64,000 nucleotides of DNA from Oxytricha trifallax. Its lineage: Eukaryota; Ciliophora; Spirotrichea; Sporadotrichida; Oxytrichidae. The stretch is taken from the NCBI GenBank assembly GCA_000711775.1, contig ARYC01000551.1, positions 1-64,000 of the forward strand. Direction: 5' to 3'. The translations under genes were made by a program, and so were the position numbers. Positions 48,970-59,782 of the stretch are shown in pieces. The number at the start of each line of letters is the position of its first letter. Position 1 is the first letter of the stretch. The notes under the pieces are model-generated. The model worked only from the letters and a program-made list of their open reading frames with translations, was not told the DNA's origin and ran no database searches.

Positions 48970-50332
48970 ATGGCGGCTAACTTAAATCGTAAAGCAGTTT
49001 CTCTTGGAGAAAGATATTCATAACTAAACTTTGGGTCCTCCAAGAAACCTGAAGTAATCTATATAGAAAGGGAGGTTGAGCTAAGAGTTCAAGATTGAGG
49101 AAGAAAAGGAACAGCAACAGATAGACAAAGCTAAAACATATTAATGTGAAGGCTGCTTAAATTTCTTCTCAGATGAGTCTAGCTTGAAGAGGCACATCAA
49201 AGAGATACATTCTGGTAAAGCTAAGATACTTTAAGCATGATAAAGTAGATGGTAGGTATTAGTGCACAACATGCATGAAGTCTTATAATCACTCAGCCAA
49301 AGTAAAGACACATATGCAAAAGAACCACTTAAGCGAATTCCTGATCAAAGATGAAGAAACTTAAAAGCTTATACCTGTTAAAAGAAATATCAACTCTCTT
49401 GAGTCATAAAGAGAAAATGAGGAGAGGCTTAAGAGACAGAAGCGATTTGAATTAATGAATCAGCCAGCAAATGGTACTCTTATAGCATGTCTTTAAGAAA
49501 GAGCTATGTATATACCTACATTGAATGCATTTAATATTGACAGCTGTATTGAAAATTACTTGCATTTTGACCTGCCCAATAAGGCTAAACTTATAGTGGT
49601 TGATGAGTATGCTTACAAAGTATATCCTTTCAAGTATCTCATTAAAAACGACTAGTATCAAAATGAATTTGCAAATGAATACATAATCTTGAGAGAGGCT
49701 TAGAAAAAATAGTTTAAGAACTTACTTAGACTCGATGGAGTTATACTTGGGCATGGTTTTGTTGCAATAAGACTAAAAAGGTTTTAAATGACTTTGAGAG
49801 AGTATCTCTATAAAAATAGATACCCAGATGATTTAATGAGATACTGTCAGAAATTATTAAGGGTATATAAGAGCTTCATGAACTTGGGTATGTGCAAAGA
49901 GATTTGAAGCCTGAAAATGTTATGTTAAATCTCTGTCCATTAGAAATAGTATTCATTGATTTCAATAGAGCGATAATATAAGAAATAGTGACTTTGGCTA
50001 AGGTGCTTAGCACACCAGGATACTTTCCAATCAGGGAGAAGTGGACTAATGGCTCAGTTCAGTGGGATGAATGGGTAGTTGCTTCAATAATCTTAGAGTG
50101 CGATATGGAAAGTATGTCTTACTTTGGAACAAAGCACGAGAAACAGTCAATAAGTTTGGCTTATAAACATATATAACAGGAAGATGTCTGCAATAAAATT
50201 AAGAAACTTGTAGAGATGATAATCGTTAGAGCTCCAGCTTATCCTAGATAATCATTAGAAGACATATATGAACCACTACAGAGACCTCGATTCAAGAGGT
50301 ACCACAAAGATAAGCAGATAAAATTCGTATGA
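48970..50332 (+). pseudogene. TBE 57-kDa zinc-finger / kinase protein gene
   Basis: ATG 48970 starts MAANLNRKAVSLGERYSQ. Two C2H2 fingers follow: CEGCLNFFSDESSLKRHIKE with a second His (about 49153-49215), and CTTCMKSYNHSAKVKTHMQK (about 49272-49330). The C-terminal half carries a protein-kinase-like motif IQELHELGYVQRDLKPENVM (about 49865-49925), the HRDLKPEN catalytic loop with Gln for His, and FIDFNRA in place of the DFG region. It ends with TGA 50330-50332. The frame shifts near 49093 and has a TGA near 49240, so this copy is broken. The known TBE 57-kDa protein has the same architecture. Confidence 0.85.
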
Positions 50333-50471
50333 TTTAAGTAAAATAATGATCATTAAATATTCATTAAATTCATATAAAACTCGCATTATCTCTACTAACC
50401 CCAATAAGACCTCAACTATACCCTACAAATCAAAGCACTTATAAACCTCACTAAGGGGTTTTGGGGTTTTG

Positions 50472-50962
50472 AATAGTATACTGCTTGAATAATTTTATTT
50501 CCAATCTTTTTATTAAGTGTTGCCCTCAATATTTTATCTTAAGCATATATAAAAAACCATTTTCCCGCATATTTTAAAGAAGTAATGATTATAAAAAGTT
50601 TTATAATTTTAAAATTATTCCTCTTATGATATAAAAATTCTATTTGGCTAAGAACGTTAATAGCTTTTGGTAGTTAATAAAATTTCATATTCTTACTACT
50701 TAATTTACGATAGTTAGCATGATAATTAATATTTTTATAAATTATTGATATATTTATGGCACTTCCTAGTTTGAAGAATTATAAATGAAACTTATTACGT
50801 CTATATATTTTACTAGCATTCAATTATCAAAGTGAATTCCTAAAATACTCTCAAGCAATTATATTACTATACCAAATATTATTTCATCTCCAAAGCATTT
50901 AAATGATTGATTTCAGTAATAAATGTAATTAATTAACATTAAAAATTAATTCCTTAGTCTAC
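50472..50962. other. AT-rich spacer
   Basis: No coding block or repeat is visible between the TBE and the next gene. The first 25 bases weakly resemble the flank of the empty TBE site in copy A. Confidence 0.5.
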
Positions 50963-51526
50963 TCATGCAGATGGAAGAATTCCTTCTCTAATTTTCTTGA
51001 AAATTACATACAGAATACAGCCACCTACACATGCTCTCTTAGCCCATGTAATTTTCGTTTAGTGTCTAGACATTTCCATTTCATTTTTACCCTTCAATAA
51101 TAATTGCATGCGTTTTGTAGTCTCTCCTTCACGCCATTTGCGATATTTTAAATATTTAGAAATTTATTATGATCAATATTTCGAACACTATTTTATTTAT
51201 AAAGTGAAATTGGTTACATAAAGTTACTGAACTAATTCACAAATTGACTCAAAATTCTTTACATCTCATTTACTAATAAATTATAATTTATAACTTATAT
51301 ATAATTTTTATATATGATATTCTTTCTATTCAGTTCTCATGTAAGTCTTATCTGGATACTCCTCCCCAACCATCTGCCTATAAATATCTCTGAGTGATTT
51401 TTCGATATATTCCTAATTGTCAATGACTTGTCTGATAACTGAAATCTTTCTCTTGTGCTCATCCACTCCAAAAATCTTAGAAATTGTGCAAATTATGTTG
51501 AAACATAGGAAATAAAGCAGGTGCAT
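50963..51526 (-). CDS. Small membrane-anchored protein, 2 MDSs
   Basis: ATG 51526 begins MHLLYFLCFNIICTISKIFG, a hydrophobic N-terminus, then DEHKRKISVIRQVIDNQEYI and LRDIYRQMVGEEYPDK. Pointer AATATC (minus strand of 51316-51321 / 51142-51147) joins EQKEY to RKWREGETTKRMQLLLKG in phase; the IES is about 174 bp. A second hydrophobic patch, ACVGGCILYVIF, lies near the end, before KKIREGILPSA and TGA 50965-50963. The protein has about 130 residues and no recognised family. It diverges from the J-domain-like gene at 51781, with about 250 bp of AT-rich DNA between. Confidence 0.7.
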
Positions 51527-51780
51527 TATGTTTATCTATAAAAGAATATAATGAGAAATTATTAAGGAAATTATGCTCATATTTGCAGTAATAGTTGTAT
51601 AATGATTACTAGAATTTTATATAAAATATTGATCAAGAAATATAATTCACTTTTGAAGCTCACTAATTTATTAATATAAATTTAAATAAAAGAATAAATA
51701 TGAAGGAGATATTTACAAATCTTTTCCTCTTTCAGATATTGAATTCAGACTTTAGTGTCTTTAAAATTTCAAACAAATAA

Positions 51781-52760
51781 ATGAAGACTGTTCTTTGTAT
51801 TTCTGTATTTGTTGCAGCTTTCTTAGCTTAAGTATCGTTTTATACTTAAAGTAAGCGATATTATATCATTTTTATAGCATTTTTGTAATTTAGGTAGAGA
51901 ACCTAATTAATAAACTTTTTTATAATGCTATTTTTATCTTTGATGATTCTCAAAATTGTAAATTAGAAGATTAAGTATAAACATAAATTTGAGAGAACCA
52001 AATTACTTTGAAATCTTGAATTTAAATAGCACAAATCCCTCAATTAATGAGACTAATGAATCATACTAAGAACTAAATTAAAAGTATAATCCAGCAAATA
52101 ACCCTGATCCAGCAAATTTAAAGAAATTCAAAGAAATTTAAGAAGCTTATGATTGCTTGAGAATATCACCATGTAGATTCTAAATTAATATTGGCTAATT
52201 TTTACTCAATATTTAGTAATTTTGTTATAAAATCAACAAAATGCTCAAAATAATACATAATATATATGTAGAGCCCAATACAAGAAGTTTGGAAATTACA
52301 TCCCAAGTTTAGGCGGGGAGAGTGGCAGTGGATAGCCAAATGACCCAATAAACTCCACTGATTGGCGTGTCGCAGGAAGTTTAGTATTTTACATCACTTT
52401 CGCTTTATTAGCAGCTGCTATGTCAACTGTTGAGGTAAGTTCCACAACTCAACTAGGGAATTTATTTTATTTGTTTGGCCAGTTATCACGTTACTTTGCT
52501 AACTTTATATATCAAAATTAAACACGTTCTAAAAATATGCGAAACCTCTAATTTACACATAAATCAATGCTTAATTTCTCTTCTTTCTATAGTAAAAGAA
52601 TGGGTTGAGATATTCCTTGGCACTTGCAGTGGTGTTTTGCTTAAATGAGGTCTAATGGCTGATGGAAGTCAACAAAGAAAATGAGGAGGGGTACAAACCA
52701 TCTTAGTAGACCATGGTTTTGAGTTAATTCTTTCCACCTACTTTCTGCATGTTTGAAAAG
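51781..52760 (+). CDS. Secretory-pathway J-domain-like membrane protein, HPD motif lost
   Basis: ATG 51781 starts a signal peptide (MKTVLCISVFVAAFLAQVS). A 43-nt intron (51851-51893) follows. Pointer AGAGAACC (51896-51903 / 51992-51999) leads to REPNYFEILNLNSTNPSINE. The J-like domain continues SYQELNQKYNPANNPDP and KKFKEIQEAYDCL; where J proteins have HPD it has NPA. Pointer ATGTAGA (52171-52177 / 52266-52272) joins ISPCR to AQYKKFGNYIPSLGG, as at the end of a J domain. Then a helix VAGSLVFYITFALLAAAMS, an intron at 52435-52592, and YSLALAVVFCLNEVQWLME. Coding is clear to 52760, where a GT follows; the true stop could be at 52913 by read-through. It probably sits in the ER membrane. Without HPD it should not stimulate Hsp70 ATPase in the usual way. 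Confidence 0.75.
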
Positions 52761-52913
52761 GTAAGCATTTAAGGGATATTACAAAATAGATATTTACGTA
52801 ATTTGAACTTGCTGATGAGTACTAAAACCCTTATAAATTAAATAAACAATATATATGAATGGTTGAAATTACTAACAATTAATAATCAAAATATATATAA
52901 AGATAAAACGTGA

Positions 52914-53470
52914 AATTTTCTTATTAAAAGTCTCTCGAAATTATTTTACCTTTTTTATGCCCCATTAATACAAATTTTTGTATAGAAATAAATCACAATT
53001 AAATGTCAAAAGTATTTTTGAATAATTTTATTAGCATTTTATTAAATATTTAATTATTTTTTAACAAAAGGGGTATATTACTGCAATAAACTTTTCCTTT
53101 TATGAAATATTATTAAATATCAGGGAATTTAAAGAAATTTAAAATGAAATAATGATTTCTCTTAATATGCTCACATTATTATTAAACTTTATTATAATCT
53201 TAACTTTACCATTCTAATTTATTAAACCCAAATGATATTTATATTAATCAAATGAAATAAATATTAATTCATTTAAATTGCCCATAATTTAAATGACATG
53301 AATATTGACTGTAAATATATTCCTGTTTTTAAAAAAATAACTGTACTTTTATAATTTATTTGCTATTAAAATTCTGTAAAATATATAAAATGATAATTAT
53401 TCTTCTATATTTCAACACTCATTTTGAATTATTACAATTCGTGTTTTACTTTAATAATCTATAGATTCAT
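52914..53470. other. AT-rich spacer
   Basis: Very AT-rich, no visible gene. It separates the 3' ends of the J-domain-like gene (+) and the PH-domain gene (-). Confidence 0.55.
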
Positions 53471-55710
53471 TCACAATTTCTTGTCTTTATAATCTTATAT
53501 TAACCTTTCAAACAAGCCCTTCCAAGTTTAGAAACTTTCCCTGGTCGGAGCTTCCAATTCCAGACTCTTAAATCTTGCTGAAATACTGAATATTTTCGAA
53601 GTTTAATTAGGGCATTTTGCTTTAGTGCTCTTTGATTAACCTTCTTTTATATCTCTTATGCATTTCAAAGTGAAGTAACTTAAAATTTATAAAACAATAT
53701 TGATTAGGTTTAAGTATTGCTATGAAATATATGATTTATGTTCTACACATTAATAATAATTATAAAGTAACCCTTGATGTTTGAAGTTGATTTCTTTGGG
53801 TCACCCCAGCAGATACGCTATTTCTAGCTGTCATACCAAATCTTTCTAAGTTTAGGCTTGCTCCATCTGTTGTGTTTGATGAAATAATTGCCATTTATAA
53901 GAATAGGTATGTATTAATCAGGACAAGTATTTTTTAAAAACACATTCCACAATAATTTGTATTTTGATGGCAATTTAGGTAATGCCCCCAGAGCGGGGCA
54001 AGATAAAAACTTTTTCTCTTGATTTTTAAATAATTTAAAAGTCATAAAAACTTCAAAATCATTGATAATAGTTAATTAATAAGTCACTAATGATCTTTTT
54101 AAGGATCATTAGCCACACAATATCATAGTTTTTCTTGACATGTTCTAAAAGTAAAACAAAAAGCTAATAATGAATGGTTCAATTTTAAATATAGTTTATA
54201 ATTATTTCATATGAGATTATGTTATACTTTAATGATTTTTTTAAGTAGAGGGTTACTTTATGCATCATTAACATACAGGATCTATTAAGTTTATAATGAA
54301 CTCGAGAATTCTTAACAAATAAAGTAACCCTGTACTTAAAAAATCATTAGAGTATAAGAGAATCTCATATGAAATAATTATAAACTATATTTAAAATTGA
54401 ACCATTTATTATTAGTTTTTTGTTTTACTTTTAGAACATGTCAAGAGATACTATAATATTGTGTGGCTTATACTCCTTAAAAAGATCACTAATGACCTAT
54501 TAATCAAATATTATCAATGATTTTGAAGTTTTTATGACTTTTAAATTATTTAAAAATCAAGAGAAAAAGATTTATCTTGCCCCGCTTTGGGGCAATTACC
54601 TGCATTTTAAAAATTAAATTTTAAAAAGTATGAGTTGAAAGTAAGAATTTATTTTCAGTTTCTCTTGTAGATACAGATTGTAACCCGAAAACATTGGTCT
54701 AACTTTACTTTATGTTAATTTAAGTGCATTTCCTACTTGATTTTACGCTTTCTTATTATTGAAATTTAGGGATCCCAATAGCTTAGTTATACTAAGTCCC
54801 AATTTTCCTATTTTAATTGAGATATTTGGGTGGAGGGGAGGCATCCGAGTCAGAATTCATACTTGAAGATAGATATCGAATTAATGGCCCTCGAGAGATC
54901 TAATTTTCTAATTAATTTAATGGTGATCTATTGCAATTTGTGCTAAATTCTTGTTACTTTTCATGAATACCTATAGTTTGTTACTCATGTTAGGGCTATA
55001 TCTGGTCAGTTGCATAAATACTGGAATTTAATTTGGTTGAACTCTCGAAATTCAAGAATTGGGGAAGTGAAAGCGAAGAAGTTCGCATTTGATTTATACA
55101 CTCTTGATAATAACTCACCTCTTAATTTGCAAACATTATTCCTGATTTTGATACTGAAAAAGATTTCTCTGATTTTGAATCACTATGGTAATCTTCAATA
55201 TCTAAAGCATTAATTTAATAATTACACATATCCGCTACATAGTTTGAGATTTAATGAGATTATTGAACATAAATAAATTAAAAAACTAGTTTATCCTTTT
55301 TCCTCTTTTAAATTTTTTAACGAAATTTATTTAAATAAATTCTTTTTTTTTATTTAAAAAGCATCAAAACTTTCTTTAAAGATTATGAAACATGAGATGA
55401 TATATTCAAAATATTAATTTTAAGCATTTTAGGGAGTATCTTCAACAATTCTAATAAAATTACTATCACTGCCAAAAGTTTAATCCCTATGTTTTTCAAA
55501 TTGAAAATCCACTGGCTGACTGTCTTATTATTTAACCTCTTCTTTTGGACTTGCAAACATAAAACACCGTTTTTCTTTTCTCTTATTTGGACTCTTTCTG
55601 GTTGTCAAGTCGAATTGCAAATCTGAGAGAAACAAGTTTGGGTTGGATATGCTGTTGCTTCGGGGTCTGATATCTGAAATGTGTTTGGAGTGATGTTTAT
55701 TCGAAGTCAT
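53471..55710 (-). CDS. PH-domain protein with Ser-rich N-terminus, 4 MDSs
   Basis: ATG 55710 starts MTSNKHHSKHISDIRPRSNS. The N-terminal half is low-complexity, Ser/Gln/Asn-rich (SLSLPQFLNFESSTKL; SSSMNSDSDASPPPKYL). The C-terminal half is a PH-like domain: GNYFIKHNRWSKPKLRKIWY, RICWGDPKKS, KGYFTLKCIRDIKEGQ, SKIFSISARFKSLELEAPT and ESFQTWKGLFERLIQDY, ending KDKKL and TGA 53473-53471. Pointers on the minus strand: AATGCTT (55422-55428 / 55205-55211), ATACTT (54626-54631 / 53925-53930) and GTTACTT (53765-53771 / 53673-53679), all in phase. The last pointer falls inside the PH domain and restores it exactly. The second IES contains the MITE at 53978-54600. PH domains bind phosphoinositides or proteins at membranes; the ligand is unknown. 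Confidence 0.85.
53978..54600. mobile_element. Fold-back MITE inside an IES of the PH-domain gene
   Basis: Inverted repeats of about 290 bp begin GGTAATGCCCCCAGAGCGGG and end with CCCGCTTTGGGGCAATTACC. A short loop lies near 54270-54310. The flanks are TA on the left and TG on the right, so a TA duplication is at best eroded. The arms do not resemble the TTGnnnGAATAC family or the element at 7632-8179, so it is a third fold-back family. It sits wholly between the two ATACTT pointers. Confidence 0.85.
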
Positions 55711-55929
55711 CTTAAATTCATTGTGCTAGCAAGAGAATTCGCCCTTACTTTACAGATTTATTTATAAATCAGATAAAGAGCAGATACATTTTAAACTTTA
55801 TAATTTTTGAATAAAATATTTATTATAAAAACAATGCCTTAAAGTTTGGAGAGAATTTCAAACATAAAATTGAATAAAAAAATAAACATAAAAACGACTT
55901 ATTCTTTTTAGAAAACAATTATAAAGAAT

Positions 55930-56380
55930 AGATTGAAATCTTAATCTATTGCAAATCTCTAATCGAAATAGTTGTAGTTATTGATATGTCCAAGCTCTAG
56001 ATGTGGGCTGAATAGATCACTCGATAAATTTTCTTCCTTCATAAGCAGTGATTGCTGAGCTCTCAACACATTCTTTAATTAAGGGAAATTTACTTCATCA
56101 TATTTTATATTTCATTCTAAAGAATTAAAAGAAATACCTGAATTATATTGATATCTTTATTATTCTAAATTTGAATAGGGGGTTTCGGGGTTGGCATACA
56201 ATTAATTCATTCAAAATACTCAATATTATTTAAATTTTTTATGTTATTATAAATAATATATTATAATCATAAGTAGGGTTATTATTATCTTTTTACTATA
56301 CATTCTAATTGGACTACTCTTCGAAAGTAGATCTATGAAACAACTACGAAGACAACTTATGTGAGTGATTTTTAACATGA
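55930..56380 (-). CDS. Short unknown gene or 5' blocks, 2-3 MDSs
   Basis: Minus-strand blocks read NHSHKLSSQLFHRSTFEEQ then SNQNVQQKD (about 56280-56375), MPTPKPPIQIQNNKDINII (about 56145-56200) and LKNVLRAQQSLLMKEENLSS then DLFSPHLELGHINNYNYFD (about 55950-56090). A 3-bp pointer GTA would join IIQ to VNFPQLKNV in frame. The frame stays open toward the start of the PH-domain gene at 55710, so these could be a separate small gene or an upstream part of that one. No family is recognised. Confidence 0.45.
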
Positions 56381-56701
56381 TTATTTTCTTAAAAATCTTG
56401 CAGTTAGTCTTATTATTTATCCATTTTTGGTAATTCTTAAATTAGTGGGGACGCAGATGATGTATCAATCATATTTTACTTTATTAAAAAAGTATAATTT
56501 AATTCAATATATAAGTGTTATACTGTCTGATATTACAATAAAACAAAAAATGATGATTTCTTATTAATCAATCGATTTATTAAATCAATCATTAAAGGGA
56601 TTCTTAAGAATTAAAGTTTTCATATTAAGGATCAGAATTGGTAATGATTAAAGTCAATTTGAAGTTATATTTTTATACATATTTTTTTAATTAGCAATAA
56701 A

Positions 56702-58232
56702 ATGAAAAACAAAGATAGCTGGACTTTAATGCAAGAACGAGAGCAAGCCATGAATAGAAACAGAAGAGACATTCTTGGAGGGCATGATGTCAAGAAAGCT
56801 CTCTATCAAGTCAAAAATGCAAGGTAAATATCTGGATTTATATTTAAGAATTATTATGAAATACGTCTTATAATCGTATATTTGCTTGCAAAAATATTTA
56901 CTTTTTTTACATTAAATGATTGAAAATTATAGAGAAGAAATGGAATTGAATGGGATTAAACCCAAAAATCACATAAATAACTAGAAAGACTACATAAAAA
57001 AGCTAGAAGAAAAGAATAAGAAAAATAAAGAACTAAAAGTACTAAAAGATGGTAAAGTTCTAAAACATATTTTTAATTTATTTCATTTATATAGAGCAAG
57101 TATTGTTTAAACTGAAAAGATTTTAAAATGCGGAAAGTTTCGTAAAGAAAGTAAGTCAGATTAATTACATAAGTTTATTGTTATGATGATTATAGATGAG
57201 ACAAGGTGACTATTCATATTTGGAGAACCAACATCATTTATGTGCTGATCACAGCCAAGAGAGACATAGCGGGCATAATAGCAATAGATATCATGAACAC
57301 AGCCGCCATCATCATGATAACAGTTCCCATAATATCGCAATTAAATTATAATAAAATTGAATGACTTATGAAAGATTTCGTTCCATTTTATATGTATAAA
57401 AATTAAGTTTTTTAATTTATTGCAGAGAGCAGTCCAAATTTATTGAACATGAAAAATAAACAACAAAATAGAAACCGTTCACACTCTAATAACTTAAAAA
57501 CAGTGCAAGATAGCAGATAAGACTCAGTTGATAGAGAAAGTTTTCATGAGCAGTAAATGTCAAACTAAAAGTTACATAAATCAAAGATTAAGCATTTATT
57601 AAATACATTACACATAATAATAGATGTATTTTTTTAAATTAAATGATAAAAAATTTAAACTTGCATTAACACACTGATAGTGGAAGTACTTTACAAAAGA
57701 ACTTTTCTTTACCTGATATACATTAAAGAGACATTTTAGTAAATAATTATTAATTCAACCAATTATTTAAGAACTTTCCTTTAATTTATTATTAATATAT
57801 AAAAGACAGCCAGACAAATAGTTAATTTATGGATTAGTAGTCGAACAATAACAGAGTAGAGTCGCAAATATCTAAACCCCAGTCAAATCCTTCGCAAAAG
57901 CAGCAAGACAACAAGAGGCTGCTGAGTGACAATGAAAAACAGAGTATTATATCTGAGTTGGCATAGAGGAGGAAAGATTTGTTTTAGTAACTTAATCGCA
58001 TGCCAATATTTAATTTTATATAGAGATATTACTAATGTTTTTTTAATATAAAATTTGATTAATTGGTAGAATATTATATAATAAAATAGCAATAGCTAAT
58101 GTCACCAGAGCTGGTTAAGACGTGAAAATGCAGATAGAAAATGAAATAGATTAAATAGAGAATGCTATTAAAATGTTTTCAAGTCGCAAGCCAGTCTATG
58201 TGAGTAATGACGATAACAGCTTCACTCATTGA
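56702..58232 (+). CDS. Enkurin-domain protein (ciliary)
   Basis: Enkurins are axonemal, calmodulin-interacting adaptors of motile cilia (established for the family). ATG 56702 starts MKNKDSWTLMQEREQAM. The N-terminal family pattern is clear: GIKPKNHINNQKDYIKKLEE and VLFKLKRFQNAESFVKK, split by introns at 56824-56932, 57052-57094 and 57151-57195. A His-rich stretch follows (HEHSRHHHDN). Pointer CAGT (57321-57324 / 57430-57433) joins it to PNLLNMKNKQQNRNRSHS. A further block starts near 57836 (SNNNRVESQISKPQSNPS). The C-terminal enkurin domain reads LAQRRKDLFQQLNRMP, joined by pointer CAATA (58006-58010 / 58090-58094) to IANVTRAGQDVKMQIENEID, then SSRKPVYVSND and TGA 58230-58232. The pointer between 57560 and 57836 is ambiguous (ATG or AAC). 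Confidence 0.82.
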
Positions 58233-58651
58233 TATTATAAAGTCAGTTATATATGAAAGGAAGAGTTAAGAGATAATTTTTATAAATTTAATAATTGGGG
58301 GGAGTTATCATTAAAAATTTCAAACTCTCTGAATAATTTTAAGAAATTAATTCACTCCCTAAATTAATATATAATCTTGTACTTATTAATATTTAAATGA
58401 TTAAATTTTAAAGACTTAATTTTTAATTAAACTTATTAAAGTGAATTATTTAGTAAAATAAAAGTACCTTGACAAAGTAAAACATAGTTGTTTATTTATT
58501 ATATATTATCGATTTTAGTTTGATAGATTAACGCTTTTTTGAATCACTAATGATTTTTTTCATAAATACCAAGAGTAACTCTCAAAAACTATTGTAATCT
58601 ATCTTACTTTACTACATAAAATCAGATTAAATTACGGGTAGCTCTCTCAAA

Positions 58652-59308
58652 TCATGAAAAAGAGAGTGCTCACTAGAGCGATTGTTATGACGCTCAGGTT
58701 GCCGAATAGCTTCATGGCGTTTGATGTTTCGAAATCGCCGTCGTAAGCAACCGAGAAGGCGAATTGATTTGACTGATAATCGAGATTTGAGAAGAAATAT
58801 GTGGAGTAGTATTGCAATTAACCGATTCCTTTGTAGTTGTAGATCATTTAACTCAATAAAATAATTTAAATTCAAATAGATTAATGAGTGATTATATGAA
58901 TTGATTGAATGTATTGAAGCAATTAGAAAGTGTTTAATAATAAATAAATAAATTTTGACTGTCAACAAGGAAGCTAGTGCACTAATTGATACCTGGAGGG
59001 CAATCTAGTCTGTTTGCTTAAATTGGATCGGTATAAACTATACATAGAATTATTGTATATGTTTTTTAAGGGCTGTTTACGAATCTGTAACATACTTGTA
59101 TATTTCTACCTAAAATATCAATATATTATCCAGTTTAGTTGGACAATGTTTTCATGGATCTGGAACCAGTGTTGGGAGTACTTAGATTGATTTCGCATGT
59201 TTAGCCAGCAGGGATTTTAAAGAGATCCATCCCCAGAGAATTTTTCTCCCCAGTTTTATAGTCTGTGCATTTCTTATAGTACTATGCTGATGTATAATTT
59301 AGCAGCAT
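58652..59308 (-). CDS. Cys-containing surface-type protein with C-terminal hydrophobic tail
   Basis: From ATG 59308 one long frame reads MLLNYTSAQYYKKCTDYKTG, FKIPAGQTCEINLSTPNTGS, NIQVCYRFVNSPQKTY and LDCPPGINQCTSFLVDSQNL to about 58945. After an AT-rich gap a second block reads MIYNYKGIGQLQYYSTYFF, QFAFSVAYDGDFETSNAM and ends with a hydrophobic tail LSVITIALVSTLFFMI and TGA 58654-58652. Cysteines, NxT/NxS sites and a short hydrophobic C-terminus fit an extracellular protein, perhaps GPI-anchored; this is inference. The signal peptide is not seen, so an N-terminal MDS may be missing. The pointer between the blocks was not resolved. Other frames over this region are shadows. Confidence 0.65.
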
Positions 59309-59782
59309 CAATTAATTTACTTTATAATCATTATAATAGATAAAATAATTCAAATATTAATGTATATAATAACATGCTTAAAAATTTATATATAATATTT
59401 AAAACATTATATATAGCATAATTAAGGATGTGATAAACAGGGTAGTTATTAGTATGTTGTTAGTTTTCTAAACCATTATTTTCTATGATATTATGAAAAA
59501 GTATAAAGATTTTTATCAGAACTTGTAGAGGTGTGCTGTTTATTTCTTAATGTTAAAATATTCTAATTATTCTTATTTAATTCTAATTTCTTATATAAAA
59601 TTTAATGCACATTGATTAATAAATTGTATACAAATTTGATTCTTAATAAGATTTCAATTTTGTGTGAATGTAAAACTTATAATTAATATTAAAGATAAAA
59701 ATCATTATTGCTAAAAATAAAAGTATAGTGTATTATTAAGATTAATTAATTATGCTTTTTGCTTTTGCAATATATAAAAGAT
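59309..59782. other. AT-rich spacer between divergent genes
   Basis: No coding block is visible. It lies upstream of both the surface-type gene (-) and the dipeptidase gene (+), so promoters may be here, but no defined motif stands out. Confidence 0.5.

Larger units (their letters stand above)
46443..50471 (+). mobile_element. TBE transposon, nearly full length
   Basis: The left end is CAAAACCCCAAAACCCC at 46443 and the right end GGGGTTTTG at 50471, 4029 bp apart; TBEs are about 4.1 kb. The sub-terminal inverted repeats extend about 80 bp. It holds the three known TBE genes in the usual order: 42-kDa transposase (+), 22-kDa (-), 57-kDa zinc-finger/kinase (+). The flanks are ATT on the left and AAT on the right; both fit the ANT target, though they are not identical. 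The unoccupied site survives in copy A near 42396. Stops and shifts in the genes suggest it is inactive. Confidence 0.95.

Noticed and set aside
53500-53690. Plus-strand frame KLSLVGASNSRLLNLAEIL
   Set aside because: The minus strand over the same bases completes the PH domain exactly after the GTTACTT pointer join.
55010-55213. Plus-strand open frame
   Set aside because: It is the shadow of the long Ser/Gln-rich minus-strand block of the PH-domain gene.
58627-58968. Minus-strand frame of 113 codons, Arg-rich, and a plus-strand frame MFRNRRRKQPRRR
   Set aside because: Another minus-strand frame over the same bases ends in a typical hydrophobic tail and connects in style to the surface-type protein upstream; these two do not.
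59140-59270. Competing minus-strand frame NWGEKFSGDGSLQNPCW and a plus-strand frame LDNVFMDLEPVLGVL
   Set aside because: A different minus-strand frame stays open over the whole 58945-59308 block with a continuous Cys/Asn/Thr-rich extracellular character.
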